In this document: in pieces, positions 1 through 9,700 of the stretch
Layout of the letters: the number at the start of each line of letters is the position of its first letter
How positions within the stretch are numbered: position 1 is the stretch's first letter
Origin: Cristatella mucedo
Lineage: Eukaryota > Bryozoa > Phylactolaemata > Cristatellidae
Direction: 5' to 3'
Assembly (NCBI GenBank): GCA_009760855.2
Contig: WPIO01000277.1
Span: 126,001-140,084, forward strand
Length of the DNA: 14,084 nt
Notes under the pieces: generated by a model
What the model was told of the DNA's origin: nothing
Seen by the model: the letters and a program-made list of their open reading frames with translations, nothing else
Database searches by the model: none
Position numbers and translations under genes: made by a program

Positions 1-1310
1 TGACCTAGTGGCCAAACAGTTTTGAGGGAGCATATTCATTTAGTGGGTAACAGCTCAGCGATTGTTAGTAATATGCTCTAGGTTGTTTTTAACCATTTAG
101 CATCTTTTGTTTTGTAGGTACTTCAGGGTTGCAGGATTTTCAAGCTAAACAACGGTGACTTTTCCAATTGCGCTTCTTGAGGAGAATGTTTGTGCGAAAT
201 CGAGACAGAGAGAGTTATTCTTTGCAAGTGAGTGGCCAAGTTGTTTGTCCTGATGCCTTTCACTGGTTGTATAGATAGTGTATTTCAGTGGAATGTTTGT
301 GAGGCGCTGAGTTTTGGTTTTGCTAAGTTATGGTAAAAACATAATCCTGTCCAGCTTCTTAGCCCACGACTACTGCAGTGGTCCAACGATAGACTGATGT
401 GGAGCTAGAGTTCTACTTTTCTACTGCCCTCGGCCTGATGCATCACGAGTGGCCTATTTTAGTGAAACCGCAGCCTGCACCAAGTCTTATTGCTGAGAGT
501 TTGTAGTTACAATAGTGAGATCCTTATACTATCGATTTATGCTCCTCCTTTGCCAGCATCTGTAAATAGCCTATAAAGAGATTGTGTTGTCTGAGGGTAC
601 TGTACAAATGTATAAAAGAAATAATACGAAGAAGAGGAATAATATTACCCAGTTCGAGGGCTTGTATTTTATTTTAGGTAACGTAGGTTTAAGAGCATTG
701 ATGCCATGCCATTTGTGAGCTGGCTGACTTCATATCTCGTAAGTGCATGGTTTCATCTGCCTTTTGCAGTGAGGATTTTTCTGTGTCAAATACCAACTGA
801 AAGCTAGTAAAGAGGCCATTGAAAAGTTCAGCTGTAGCCCAGGCCGGTGTTTGCCTGTGACACCATTTTTTTTCAGTGATGCATGTATGCAGAATTGCGA
901 GCTACCTTGACCCACAGGCCTGCCTGCATCTATGCCGGTATGCCTTTAGTTCCGTGTATGCGTTTTTTTTGTGGGGGTGTGTCATGCCTGAACACTTAAG
1001 AGCACTTGCGGGTTCAAGCTTCCTGGCCATTATCAGGCACAAGTAGTGCCACGTGGGGGTAAAATATCAGCTCCAAGAGACACTTGGTCTGTCAGCAAAC
1101 TGTTCTTTACATCAGCACATTCGCTGCGCTCATCGAGCTGACGTTTCTACAATTTCTCGCCACTTGGTGGTCTGGCGTGGTTGTTGTCTGCATTTTCCTG
1201 CTTGGTAAATTCCATTAGGCCAACAATGTATCAGCGAAAAAGTACTTTGAGCAGGGTAGAAAAATAGACAGGCTGCAAGCATACATCGATTTTTTTAGCC
1301 TGCGTTATGC
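1..1310. other. Unassigned non-coding stretch
   Basis: No open frame of useful length, RNA gene or known repeat was recognised on either strand. The stretch is moderately A+T rich with stops in all frames. It could be intergenic or intronic DNA; nothing here decides between these. Confidence 0.5.
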
Positions 1311-1324
1311 ATGAATTGTATGTG

Positions 1325-1325
<1 letters not shown>

Positions 1326-1387
<62 letters not shown>

Positions 1388-1388
1388 A
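1326..1388. repeat. (TA)n microsatellite, interrupted
   Basis: Nearly pure TA dinucleotides are broken once by the palindrome TACATGTA around 1357-1364. The tract directly abuts the left arm of the inverted repeat at 1389-1530, so the two may have expanded together. Confidence 0.95.
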
Positions 1389-1434
1389 CTTGTGTGCATG
1401 AAGTAATCATACAGTAAAGCAATATGTAAATATA

Positions 1435-1476
<42 letters not shown>

Positions 1477-1530
1477 TATAATATATATATACATATTGCT
1501 TTTACTGTCTGATTACTTCATGCACACCAG
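1389..1530. repeat. Long inverted repeat with AT-rich centre
   Basis: The left arm (1389-1427, 39 bases) and the reverse complement of the right arm (1491-1530, 40 bases) match except for two substitutions and one inserted A. The shared core is TGTGCATGAAGTAATCA. The 63 bases between the arms are almost all TA/ATT and are themselves partly self-complementary, so the whole segment could fold into one hairpin. Outside both arms the sequence is TA repeat. It may be a small MITE-like element inserted in a TA tract, or a local inverted duplication. No terminal motif or coding capacity is visible, and a target-site duplication cannot be judged in TA repeats. Confidence 0.85.
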
Positions 1531-1539
1531 TATATGTTG

Positions 1540-2480
1540 GAATGGTTCACGCTGCTATTATTTTCAAAACGGTAACCAGCAGGTTTGCATCGCGCTGGTT
1601 GTCAATCCTCACAGATTGGAGGTCCTTGTGTGCCGTGATGGCTGACATAAATTGTCAATGCATTTCGTGGCGAACCCTGTCGTGAATCCGGCTTTTTGCT
1701 CAGTCGCACCAGTTGCTGCATTGCTGTTGTAGGCGACTCGATTCAGCGAACGATTGTGTCTGGATCTGCCGGGGCAACTCAATCTCCATACAATAAATGC
1801 TGTGTATTGCAAGCGTAAGTAGGGGTTTGCCTGAGGTGTAAGGTTGCATTTAAGCGATTATTAGAATCTGCTCCTCTTCGTCTTATACTGTTTATTGTTA
1901 TCGCTCTTGTTAGTCGTTGTGCATTTGAACAAAGTTTTGCTCTCAAAATCTTGAAACGCTTGTTAGGGCATGCCTTATTTTGCTCCTAAAAAATTATGGG
2001 CATAGCTTCAAGTCGTGTCTATCCACTGCTTACATCTGTGAAGTCTATTCGAGCTTGGTGATTTAATTTGGGACCCTTGTTTTTGTTCAGCATAATGGTC
2101 ACATGCTTGTCCACGTACCATTTCTTAAGTCATGTAGGTATCATTATTTGTCAATGGCTTTTCTGTCTGGTTGCTGGATTGCATATGATAGTTGGTACCC
2201 ATACACCGGTGGCAGCATACTGCTGTTGCGAATTTATAATTGCTAAGATTGCTGAAGTCTATAGCCACCTGGCTAAAAAAGAGACTCGTTTATATCTAGG
2301 GATGCTACTCAGACAAAGAAATTCTTTGCTACCCAGCTGCCACTGCCTGACACTTTAAGCGACTTCTGGCAAATGGGTTTACACGTGCCAGGCTGGCTGT
2401 ATTGTGTTGCTGCACGACATGCCTCCAAGTCAGGTCAGTTCCAGTTTTTGCTTTTGCATCAGCAGATTCCTCTGAAAAAT
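1540..2480. other. Unassigned non-coding stretch
   Basis: The 96-codon open frame at 2068-2358 has no recognisable domain. Good splice-like signals occur by chance throughout, for example TTTTTGTTCAG near 2082-2092, but no translation here resembles a known family. I see no gene. Confidence 0.45.
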
Positions 2481-2482
2481 TT

Positions 2483-2548
2483 ATTAATAATAATACTTGA
2501 AAAAGCGTCCTCAGAGAACTCAATCTCTCTCTAGGCGCTTTACATTTT
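2483..2548 (-). mobile_element. 3'-end hairpin remnant of a non-LTR retrotransposon
   Basis: Read on the minus strand, this is GTAAAGCGCCTAGAG, a short loop with CTCTGAGG, a CGCTTT half-palindrome, then an ATT-rich tail (the TTATTAATAATAATA at 2481-2495). This arrangement, a GCGCC..CTAGAG stem followed by a 3' ATT microsatellite, is typical of the 3' ends of CR1/Rex/jockey-like elements in invertebrate genomes. No coding sequence is recognisable on the 5' side (above 2550), so this would be a severely 5'-truncated copy of about 65 bases. The family assignment rests on remembered consensus, not on a search. Confidence 0.55.
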
Positions 2549-2549
2549 G

Positions 2550-3200
2550 CTGCAAAGGAAACAGATTGAATGTTTAGTAAAATAGCACTGCAGCTATGCA
2601 GCTATCCTGAAGGAAGGCGCTGGTTGTTTCAGCTTTAATCTCTGGGGTATCAATTATTATGTAGTAGTTGGCTGTAACCTTTTTAATGCTTTGCTTATTT
2701 TTACCATCGTTTATGGAGGTAATTACTCTGCCATTCTTAGAAATTTGAATCGTTCTATATTATCAGCTTCTTATTTTCCGTGTTTTTTTTATATGCTATT
2801 CCTTGTTAACAATAGCAATGGCTTTCATATTCATGCACGAAAAGAACCTAAATACACTTAGTATCCCTCACTTTATCTGATATATTTGGTAATATGCGTA
2901 ATAATGGTGATTGAAAGGGTGTTATTGCAATGTCCAGATGGCTTTAATGATATTAAACCGAATTAGAGGGTCGTGAACAGTTTTTTCTATGCTCTAGCTA
3001 CAAAAAATATTCTAATTATAAATAAAGAATCGTACTTTGTAGAAATTCCCCTATCACGGTAGAGTCTCTAAAACCGATTAACCACTATAAACAAGGGACG
3101 ATTGTACACTATCCGTATTCTTAGTTACACATTCATTAACATAGGGAGGAGATGTCCCTACCGCAGTGGGGGTGCAAATGTCCAAGGAGTGGGAAATTTC
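2550..3200. other. Unassigned A+T-rich stretch
   Basis: There are stops in all frames and no recognisable motifs. TATA-like and AATAAA-like words occur at the frequency expected for A+T-rich DNA. I see nothing to annotate. Confidence 0.5.
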
Positions 3201-3211
3201 CTAGGGTCCAT

Positions 3212-3233
3212 GGGGGGGGGGTGGGGAGAGAGG
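3212..3233 (+). repeat. G-run with G-quadruplex potential
   Basis: Ten consecutive G are followed by T, four G, AGAGA and three G. A G-run this long and interrupted could form a quadruplex on the + strand. It may equally be a simple homopolymer, whose exact length is unreliable in draft assemblies. No promoter elements that would give it a role were recognised nearby. Confidence 0.6.
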
Positions 3234-3450
3234 GAATGTCTGAAAAACCGAGATGACTACATGGCTCCCCAGCAGATAGTGCAAGACCACAACTAAAAAA
3301 GCACACTGATCTGATAGGTAGGGAGCCGGTGCAAGTCAGTGAAGTCACCAGTATGCCAGATTGNGGGAGATATCACCGGAGTTATGCTACCTGAAATAAT
3401 CTTAAGGGTGTGGTCTTTCAATTTATGGGCAACGCTAGGTTTGCTACTAG

Positions 3451-3544
3451 CTGCTATATGAATCTTATCATTGTTATGCTTCAGAAAGCTCCATGGGAAC
3501 TCAGTCTCTTCCTTGCCCATAAATTTTCTGGATACCACATGCAT
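3451..3544 (+). CDS. Weak candidate exon, PTP-like IVML segment
   Basis: The translation contains NLIIVMLQKAPWE, recalling the strand before the CxQYWP motif of PTP domains (usually xxIVMLTxLEE). The 3' border CAT|GTAAGT (3545) is a strong donor and ends in phase 0, matching the phase-0 start of the YWP exon at 6559. The 5' border TTGCTACTAG|C is only fair. Against it, about 21 residues would separate IVML from CPEYWP, where roughly ten are usual, and no DFW motif precedes it. It competes with the candidate at 5782. The match is short and was found by looking for it, so it could be chance. Confidence 0.2.
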
Positions 3545-3559
3545 GTAAGTACTCGAAAA

Positions 3560-5200
3560 GTACCCTCCAGAAAAAAAAGAAAACTCACAAGGTCACTACA
3601 TCCCGCACTGCACATTTCTCAAGTTAGTACCGTTTAGCACATTTTTTTTAGCACACAGCCTTAACAGCACAAGTCTCTTGGTTGTAGTATAGGCTGTGAA
3701 CAGCTGGTAAAATTTTCAACTTCTTACTGAAAGTCTTTAAATCAGCAAAGACGTGCAGCCAGTCGGCAAATGAATTTCCTGCTTTTTGATAACAATTAGT
3801 GAAAACATGATCTCCACGGGATTTGAAGTTAATTAGGGGTACAGCCAATCGATCAGAGTCAGAATAGTGAGTTTAGTGTTACGAAGGCCTAATGTAAAAC
3901 TATTTTAGATTAATTATCCAGAGAGTAGAAGACCTAAAGGCTAGTAAGCTGGTTGGGCCCAGTTGTTAATTTGCTTGCCCCGACTAAAGTCTGACCGAGG
4001 TTTTGAGCTGGAGCCCGTGGCATATGTGAAGCGCCTGAATAGAGGTTAAGCTCTCTTAAGGCGCCATCAAATTGGGTTACATATATTTTAGTGACCGATT
4101 CTTGAAGTCCGTATCCTGTTAGGTTGGTTGCAAAGACAGACTTCTGTGAAGTGGTGTGATGTGGCAATTTACTGGCTAAAGTAAATGCACAATACAGAAT
4201 ACCCCAATGGCAACGAGTTACAGAAGTATACTTAAGGTTTTATGAATGTAGGAATCCACGTAGATGTGATGCCATCATCTAATCCAGCCAGTATCTGTGC
4301 TGCTTTGCGTAGCTGAAAGCAAGCAGAGACGACTGTGAAGTTTCTGAGCTAGTTGCAAGTTATTTTTAAGGAGGGCGACTAAACTTCCTCCAGAGACTAT
4401 AGGAGATATGCTGATTGACTCGTTTGGACTGCTAGGAATCTGGTTTTTTGAATGACAATTGCCTTGCCGCAAATTATAAACTTGTTTTCATTGTCAATAA
4501 ACCAGATATATTTGTTGCCATCCAAGCACAAATGCCGAAAAAAAAAAAGGTGTGTGGCAGCTGGGAGAAGTGGACTTGCTGGAAGGGTAGTTGGTTACAA
4601 TTCTCAAGTATGGTTGTGTGTCATTGCATCAAGGTGATCGCTTCGAACGAGCTTGGCGATTACATCGGCATGCGAGTATTAATTATAGAAAGACAAATGC
4701 AGTCTATTGATCCATGTCGTAAGTCTTTCAGAGGCTTACTGAATGACCTTAGCTATTGACATTTACTCTCTAAATTATCCCACTGAATTGAGACCCAGAC
4801 CGTTGTAGCATGTTGCCTATGGCTTAGGCAAGACGGCAAGCACTCAAGATTACTTATTTAGGATCAATTATTTATAAAATAAGCTGACCGATACAGCAGA
4901 ACTCGCTGACAGACTCTACCAAGCATTCCTAAGGAAGTCGTTTTTACATTTCCAACTGCTTACCCAGTGGAGTAATTTGTTAAACCCAGCAGGAATTATT
5001 TGCCAGTTGTAAAGTAAAATATATTCTTAGAAGTTTGACTTATCTCGTACTACTGCTTCGAGTAGCCTTAGTGGGAATTGCGATAGGTAGAAAACATGGA
5101 AGCTCAGTTGAAATAGTCTTTCTGCCGTAACACATGTCGAGCTGCAAAAATGCCGAAGCTTGCCGAAAGCTACCTTAGTGCTGTTACCCTCTCTGGCAAG
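3560..5200. other. Unassigned stretch
   Basis: Several open frames of 60-100 codons occur (for example 4448-4759 on the + strand), but none has a domain I recognise. Base composition is like that of the neighbouring non-coding DNA. If the candidate exon ending at 3544 is real, this is intron. Confidence 0.4.
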
Positions 5201-5229
5201 GAGCGACCTTCCAAGGCTACCCTCTGACC

Positions 5230-5330
5230 TATTCTGACTGCTATGGCACCCCTCTGCTGTAAACCCTATAAGATAGCTGGCAGCATGATTCGAACTCACG
5301 ACCAGGGCAGTGAAGTAGGGGGCATGGAAA
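5230..5330 (-). repeat. Possible tRNA-derived SINE remnant (B-box-like)
   Basis: On the minus strand, bases 5303-5287 read GGTCGTGAGTTCGAATC. This closely resembles the T-arm and internal B box of a tRNA (GGTTCGANNCC). The flanking T-stem bases do not pair well and no convincing A box lies 30-60 bases upstream, so this is not an intact tRNA. A decayed tRNA-derived SINE head is the likeliest reading, and a chance match is possible. Confidence 0.3.
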
Positions 5331-5339
5331 GTGGGCTTT

Positions 5340-5780
5340 TTTACCCCTTACCTAAAGCCGATTTAGACTGTCATCCTGATATATACACCTGTCTTGACGT
5401 TCCTTTCCTGGCAGTACTTGGTTAGTCCATGTAAATTGTCCAATTTGTGGTCAGCTTGCTGGCACCAAGTGTATTGTTACTAACTCGTTGACTTTCTTCT
5501 TGTCCGCATATTCAGACATACAAAAAGATTTGCTTTCTTTATCTGAATGTTTTTTTAATTTTAACTTTTAGTTATGCAGAGCATTAGCATATCAAGGCAT
5601 TTATGAAGGAGATCTAGGGGCACGCGACTGTAGAGCTAGTAGTAGTAGTATTTGACTGGGTGATATGATCAGGATGAGTAATTGCAATCTCGAGGTGGAC
5701 ATTAAGGAAGAGCAAGAAAACAGAGCTTAAAGACTCCAAACATGTAAACCTTGAGATTTACTGTCTAATTTTTCTATACA
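5340..5780. other. Unassigned stretch
   Basis: No gene was recognised. A pyrimidine tract ending in CGCATATTCAG near 5515 looks like a splice acceptor, but no translation after it is informative. A short AGT trinucleotide repeat (four units) lies at 5638-5650. Confidence 0.45.
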
Positions 5781-5781
5781 G

Positions 5782-5885
5782 CTGACAAAGAAGAATTGGA
5801 AAACGACAGGCTACACCTCCACAAGACTCTCTGGGGACGGTACTTACTCGGTTCTGGTCACGGGCATGTTTTCTTGTGGACAACA
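5782..5885 (+). CDS. Weak candidate exon, PTP-like DFW segment
   Basis: A very good acceptor (TTTTTCTATACAG|) precedes a frame reading DKEELENDRL and, shortly after, KTLWGRYLLGSGHGHVFL. The second part can be laid without gaps on the PTP segment DFWxMxW..(about 6)..IVML: W, a hydrophobic residue before it, and V/L at the end coincide. The possible donor GTACTT at 5886 is phase 0 and would join in frame to the YWP exon, but it is a weak donor and leaves only four residues where about ten are expected. Similarity is low and I would not rely on it. It and the 3451-3544 segment cannot both fill the same position. Confidence 0.2.
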
Positions 5886-6127
5886 GTACTTTTGTAGTTG
5901 TAAATCATATGGCAGATTTAGGTAAAAGTCTTGAGGAAGGCTTTTTCCGCGTAGCATATTTTCATAATCGCTGTGCCTTTTGAACGCAAGCTTGATTGGA
6001 AAAGGCGATACTCGTGATGCAGCTTGCATATTTGTAATGCCCCTTGGTCAGTCGAGCCTGAACTATGGGGTTTCCATCATATGATATATGCATTGCTACT
6101 ACTTTTGTAGGCTACTTTGGCTGTGCC

Positions 6128-6329
6128 ATGTAACTCTCTGCTCTCTCCTCTCTCTCTCTTCCCCTATCTGCTCTCTAAACCTTACATACTGTCTCTCTAT
6201 CTTTATTTCTTCATCCGTCTGCATATATCTCACTCCTTTTTCTGTCTTTCTAGGTCAGTCTATTTCTCTCCATAAATGCTGGCTTTCTCTTTGTTCTCTC
6301 TTTACTTCTGTCTACTTTACTTAAATGTC

Positions 6330-6334
<5 letters not shown>
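6128..6334 (+). repeat. CT-rich (polypyrimidine) tract
   Basis: About 200 bases are dominated by C and T with many CTCT and TCTC words, degenerate rather than a perfect repeat. It continues after the TA block (6422-6530) up to the putative acceptor of the YWP exon. The open frames through it are low-complexity Leu/Ser/Phe/Ile translations and are not genes. Confidence 0.85.

Positions 6335-6421
<87 letters not shown>
6335..6421. repeat. (TA)n microsatellite, about 43 units
   Basis: This is an uninterrupted TA dinucleotide run, the longest pure simple repeat in the window. It sits inside the CT-rich tract, about 140 bases upstream of the proposed exon at 6559. The length may vary between individuals and may be mis-assembled. 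Confidence 0.97.
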
Positions 6422-6423
<2 letters not shown>

Positions 6424-6558
6424 TTCCCTCTCTTCTTTAGTATGCCTTCCCCCATTCGCTATTCTTTCACTCTTCCTCTGTCTATTTCTCTCAGTCACTC
6501 ATTTGCCCTTTGCTGCTGCTCTGCTCTAAGCTTTGCTTGATTTTGTATCGGTTTATAG

Positions 6559-6712
6559 GACTGTCCCGAATACTGGCCGAAGGCCGGTGAAACACAATCT
6601 TTTGGGCAAATATGTGGTGTCTCACATTGGTTGCAAGGAAACGCTTGAAAGTGCTGCCTATCATGAGCTCGACTTGTCTGTTCACTTATCAACGCATCCT
6701 AGCAATGACAAG
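6559..6712 (+). CDS. PTP-like exon: YWP motif to DL.V strand
   Basis: The acceptor GGTTTATAG| is followed by DCPEYWPKAGETQSFG, closely matching the PTP motif KCxQYWP..G...(Y/F)G. The continuation of the family (x(4)E(S)xxYxxxDLxV) is found one frame over, as ETLESAAYHELDLSV, up to the donor AAG|GTTAGT at 6713. The frame change lies near the TTTTGGG run at 6599-6605, consistent with one extra base. Without that base the exon is 153 bases, exactly 51 codons, phase 0 to phase 0. As given, the first frame meets a stop (GCT TGA near 6645). So this is either a frameshifted pseudogene exon or a homopolymer error in the assembly. The single-frame alternative (RTVPNTGRRPVKH..) keeps the exon open but loses the YWP motif. 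Confidence 0.55.
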
Positions 6713-9700
6713 GTTAGTGCTCAGAAAAAAACAACCCTTTCTGGACCTCGAATAGTTCTGTGGGTATTTTTATGTTTCCTTACCCTTTAGATGGAAGAGC
6801 TAAGGATTAAGTTATTTGCTGCTAAACATGTGGAGCTGGGACTCAGAGGTGCCGAAACAACCACATGTGCTTTGGACTTTGTCGTGGCACATTAGGGAGC
6901 CTTTTTTCAAGAGTACTGCAGAGCATCCAATCATTTTACAGTGCAGGTCAGTGAAAGCAGCGTTTTCCCTGCCAACATAGTATGTAATCGCTTGTATACA
7001 CCTTCATCCTCCTTCGAATAGTCGTTATTTTTTTTTTTTTTTTTTGCACCTGGGTATATCTAATTCAGTATTGCTCAGATTATTAGCCCTTAAGCTAACA
7101 TGTGTGTCTATTCCATTCATTTGGCTTGTAAAGTAATGTGGTTGTCTCTAACAAGATAGGAGTCACGCATTGTAAAGCTTGGATATATTGCCTAATAAAC
7201 CTCTCGAAATGCAAATTTTGGCGACTGTGAACGAGCTGCACGAACAGATTGCCTACGGAGCGTCCTACCCCACTGTTATTGTAAGCGTGCGCCAAAATGA
7301 GCCGGTGCCTGCAGGCACCACCTATGCCTGCGAGACGGTGGGTGCTACCGTAGCTGCTGCAATTTTTCTTGGATAGTGCAAAACATTTTCCAGTTATAGC
7401 AGATTTAATTAAGTATTCTTCCGTGAGCTATAAAGCCGAGGCAGTTACTGTCTTGGTGCATTTGGCTTAGACATTGGGTTTCAGCCAGAACGATGCAATG
7501 CTTTTGATTGAACCGTGTGTACAAATCATGCAGTGTATAAATCTCATGCAGTTTGAACGCAGCATACGATGTGTGCAAAGCATGTCATGCACTGCCCATC
7601 CAACTGCCCAAGTACTAAGCTGAACAGCACTGACGACTTTTGCAGAAATCTGGGGTGATGGACTGACCTGTCCTGTCAGATCAGCCTTGTTCTCTTGGCT
7701 CTCGTAGGCTTGCCCGACTCTTATAAGATTTGCAATAAGATTAGTTCCTATCTAAATTGTAATTGATCTGATCGGGCTAATAATAATGGCTACAAATGGA
7801 GGTTTTTAATTGGCCCTTTGGCTATACAGACCAGCAGCTGTACCATGGGTTCTTTCAGCAAGCTTAAAATTACAACGATTGTGCTTGCTCTAGAGTCTAA
7901 TTCGAGCATTATTTCAATCAGGACCGATAGTTTTTAGATTGCTTCTGTTCTCTAGAATCTAGCAGTCTTCGTACTCCTGTGTGGTTGTAACTCTTGTCTA
8001 TAGGGAAAATGCTTTTGTTATACTTTGAGTTCAAATCAGTCATGCTACTTTAGTTTAGAAATGTGTGCCCTTCAACTAAATATTCATGACTAGTTTCCAT
8101 AGACTGCTCACTAAAACGGCTCGCTTCGGCAAGTCATTATTTGCCCCACTTGATGTCATTCTAGCACCTTGGATTTCTAAGCAACTTGCAAGGCAGTATT
8201 TTCGGCACGTTTTGAGCTCGATGTGGTCTTTTTTTTTACCTAGCAGTTACACGTTTGCTGTAACCGCACCGTGAAGAGTTAATTGTTGCATGCATTAAAA
8301 AATACCACTTTTCTATCGCAGCAGGGCCTTATCACCTTGCAGGGACGGTGCCAGTCACTGTGGGGTCTGTTTATAGCAGCAGTCAATGCCCCTGCACAGG
8401 CTCATCGATTCCAACTGGTTCAAGTTTTCCACTCGGTGGACCTGGTGAGATCCAGCCAACAACAGTTTGTCAAAAGCCATGTAAGCACTTCCACTCGGAG
8501 TTGCCTCAGCATCTGACAGTGTGCCACTGTAGCAAGCATACTTGTCTCAACTGTCCAGCTTCTTAGTAGTTCAATGCCCATGGGTAAATCGTAATAGCAA
8601 TTCCGTGATCGCCCAAACAAGCTTGTGTTGCAGTGGGAATGGTCCAAGTTTATTTGCCTAAAACTCAAGATAGCCTCAATGACCAAGTGGGCGTTATATG
8701 CCTAGTTTTCTATGATGCAATGTAAGCCTGAGCAGCTTTTGGTGCAAAAAGCTTTACTGTAGCCGACATTGCCATGCCGTTGCCAAACGTACTTAATCAA
8801 ATGCAACAAAACAAGTGACAAGCATTGATTAATCAGGAGGGCAGTCAAATAAGTGTGTTGTATGGAGCAAACAATGGGAAAGATGACCCACAGTCGACAG
8901 CAGTAGATTAGATGTATCTGCATACGATTTGTGTGAGTTCCACAGTCTAGGATCTGCAGAGCTTCGCCTTATGTTATCAACAGTCTTTAATCGAAAACAT
9001 GCAGCAGCTAATCGATTGTCCTTAGAGAGCCTGAGGGCTCAAGGAGGCTGAAACAAATAATTGGTTGGTGTACAGGAGCTCTAATGGAGGAGCCAAGCCA
9101 TGGCAGGCCTTGTGAGTCAGATTAGGAATTTCGCAGTTTATGCTTTCATTGACTGGGGGCCATCACAGCACCTTCCTCAAAGAAGTCATATGGCTGTACG
9201 TATAGTATAGTTTGACTAACCTTGGTGCAATGTTAATCACCACTAACCAGTCGATCTTGCAATATATTCCTCATATATATCCTTAGTATATCAGCTGAAA
9301 AAATATATGTTGAAAGTATGTACGCTATAAGTTAAAGTACAGCTGTCTTTTTTATTAGCTTTATTAGTATCAGCAATTCGTCTTCAAGGACTAATACTCA
9401 TTTCTTGCGTTGTGTTTTGTGGCAAAAACACTTTAGTTAAGGAGCTGCTATAGCATTATGGGTATTAGTACGGCGAGGACGATGGTAAAAGGATGGAGGC
9501 CTTCTAAGTTCTATCTTAGCTAAGTAGAATTTGGAGGAAACCCTTTGCTATGTTGTCAATGTGACCACTGGGCAGTATGCTTGCTTTAGTGGCTTATAAG
9601 ATGCACTTTTGCGGACAGCCACACTTTTGTGTATTATTGATCTTTGATTCCACTAATTCTCTAAAAAAAAAAGTTGTCGGCGCTTAAAAATATAGTGATG

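Noticed and set aside
1008-1030. GGGTTCAAGC, possible tRNA B box
   Set aside because: No A box upstream and no T-stem pairing; a chance match to a short motif.
1231-1422. Minus-strand open frame rich in Tyr and Ile
   Set aside because: It is the translation of the TA repeat at 1326-1388.
2068-2358. 96-codon hydrophobic open frame after a good splice acceptor
   Set aside because: No recognisable domain or matching neighbouring exon. The hydrophobic character follows from the T-rich composition.
4620-4759. DYIGMR... segment resembling the PTP DYINA motif
   Set aside because: Only DYI agrees, the following motif fits only with gaps, and the splice borders do not match the phase of the next candidate exon.
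6325-6540. Open frame with a long Tyr-Ile repeat
   Set aside because: It is the translation of the (TA)n microsatellite and the CT-rich tract, not a gene.
8026-8040. GAGTTCAAATC, possible tRNA B box
   Set aside because: No A box, no cloverleaf and no repeat context.
8348-8566. Cys/Ser/Pro-rich open frame (VTVGSVYSSSQCPC...)
   Set aside because: It looks like an extracellular protein, but it overlaps the exon at 8322 in another frame. That other frame has gap-free PTP similarity and phase agreement with the next exon.
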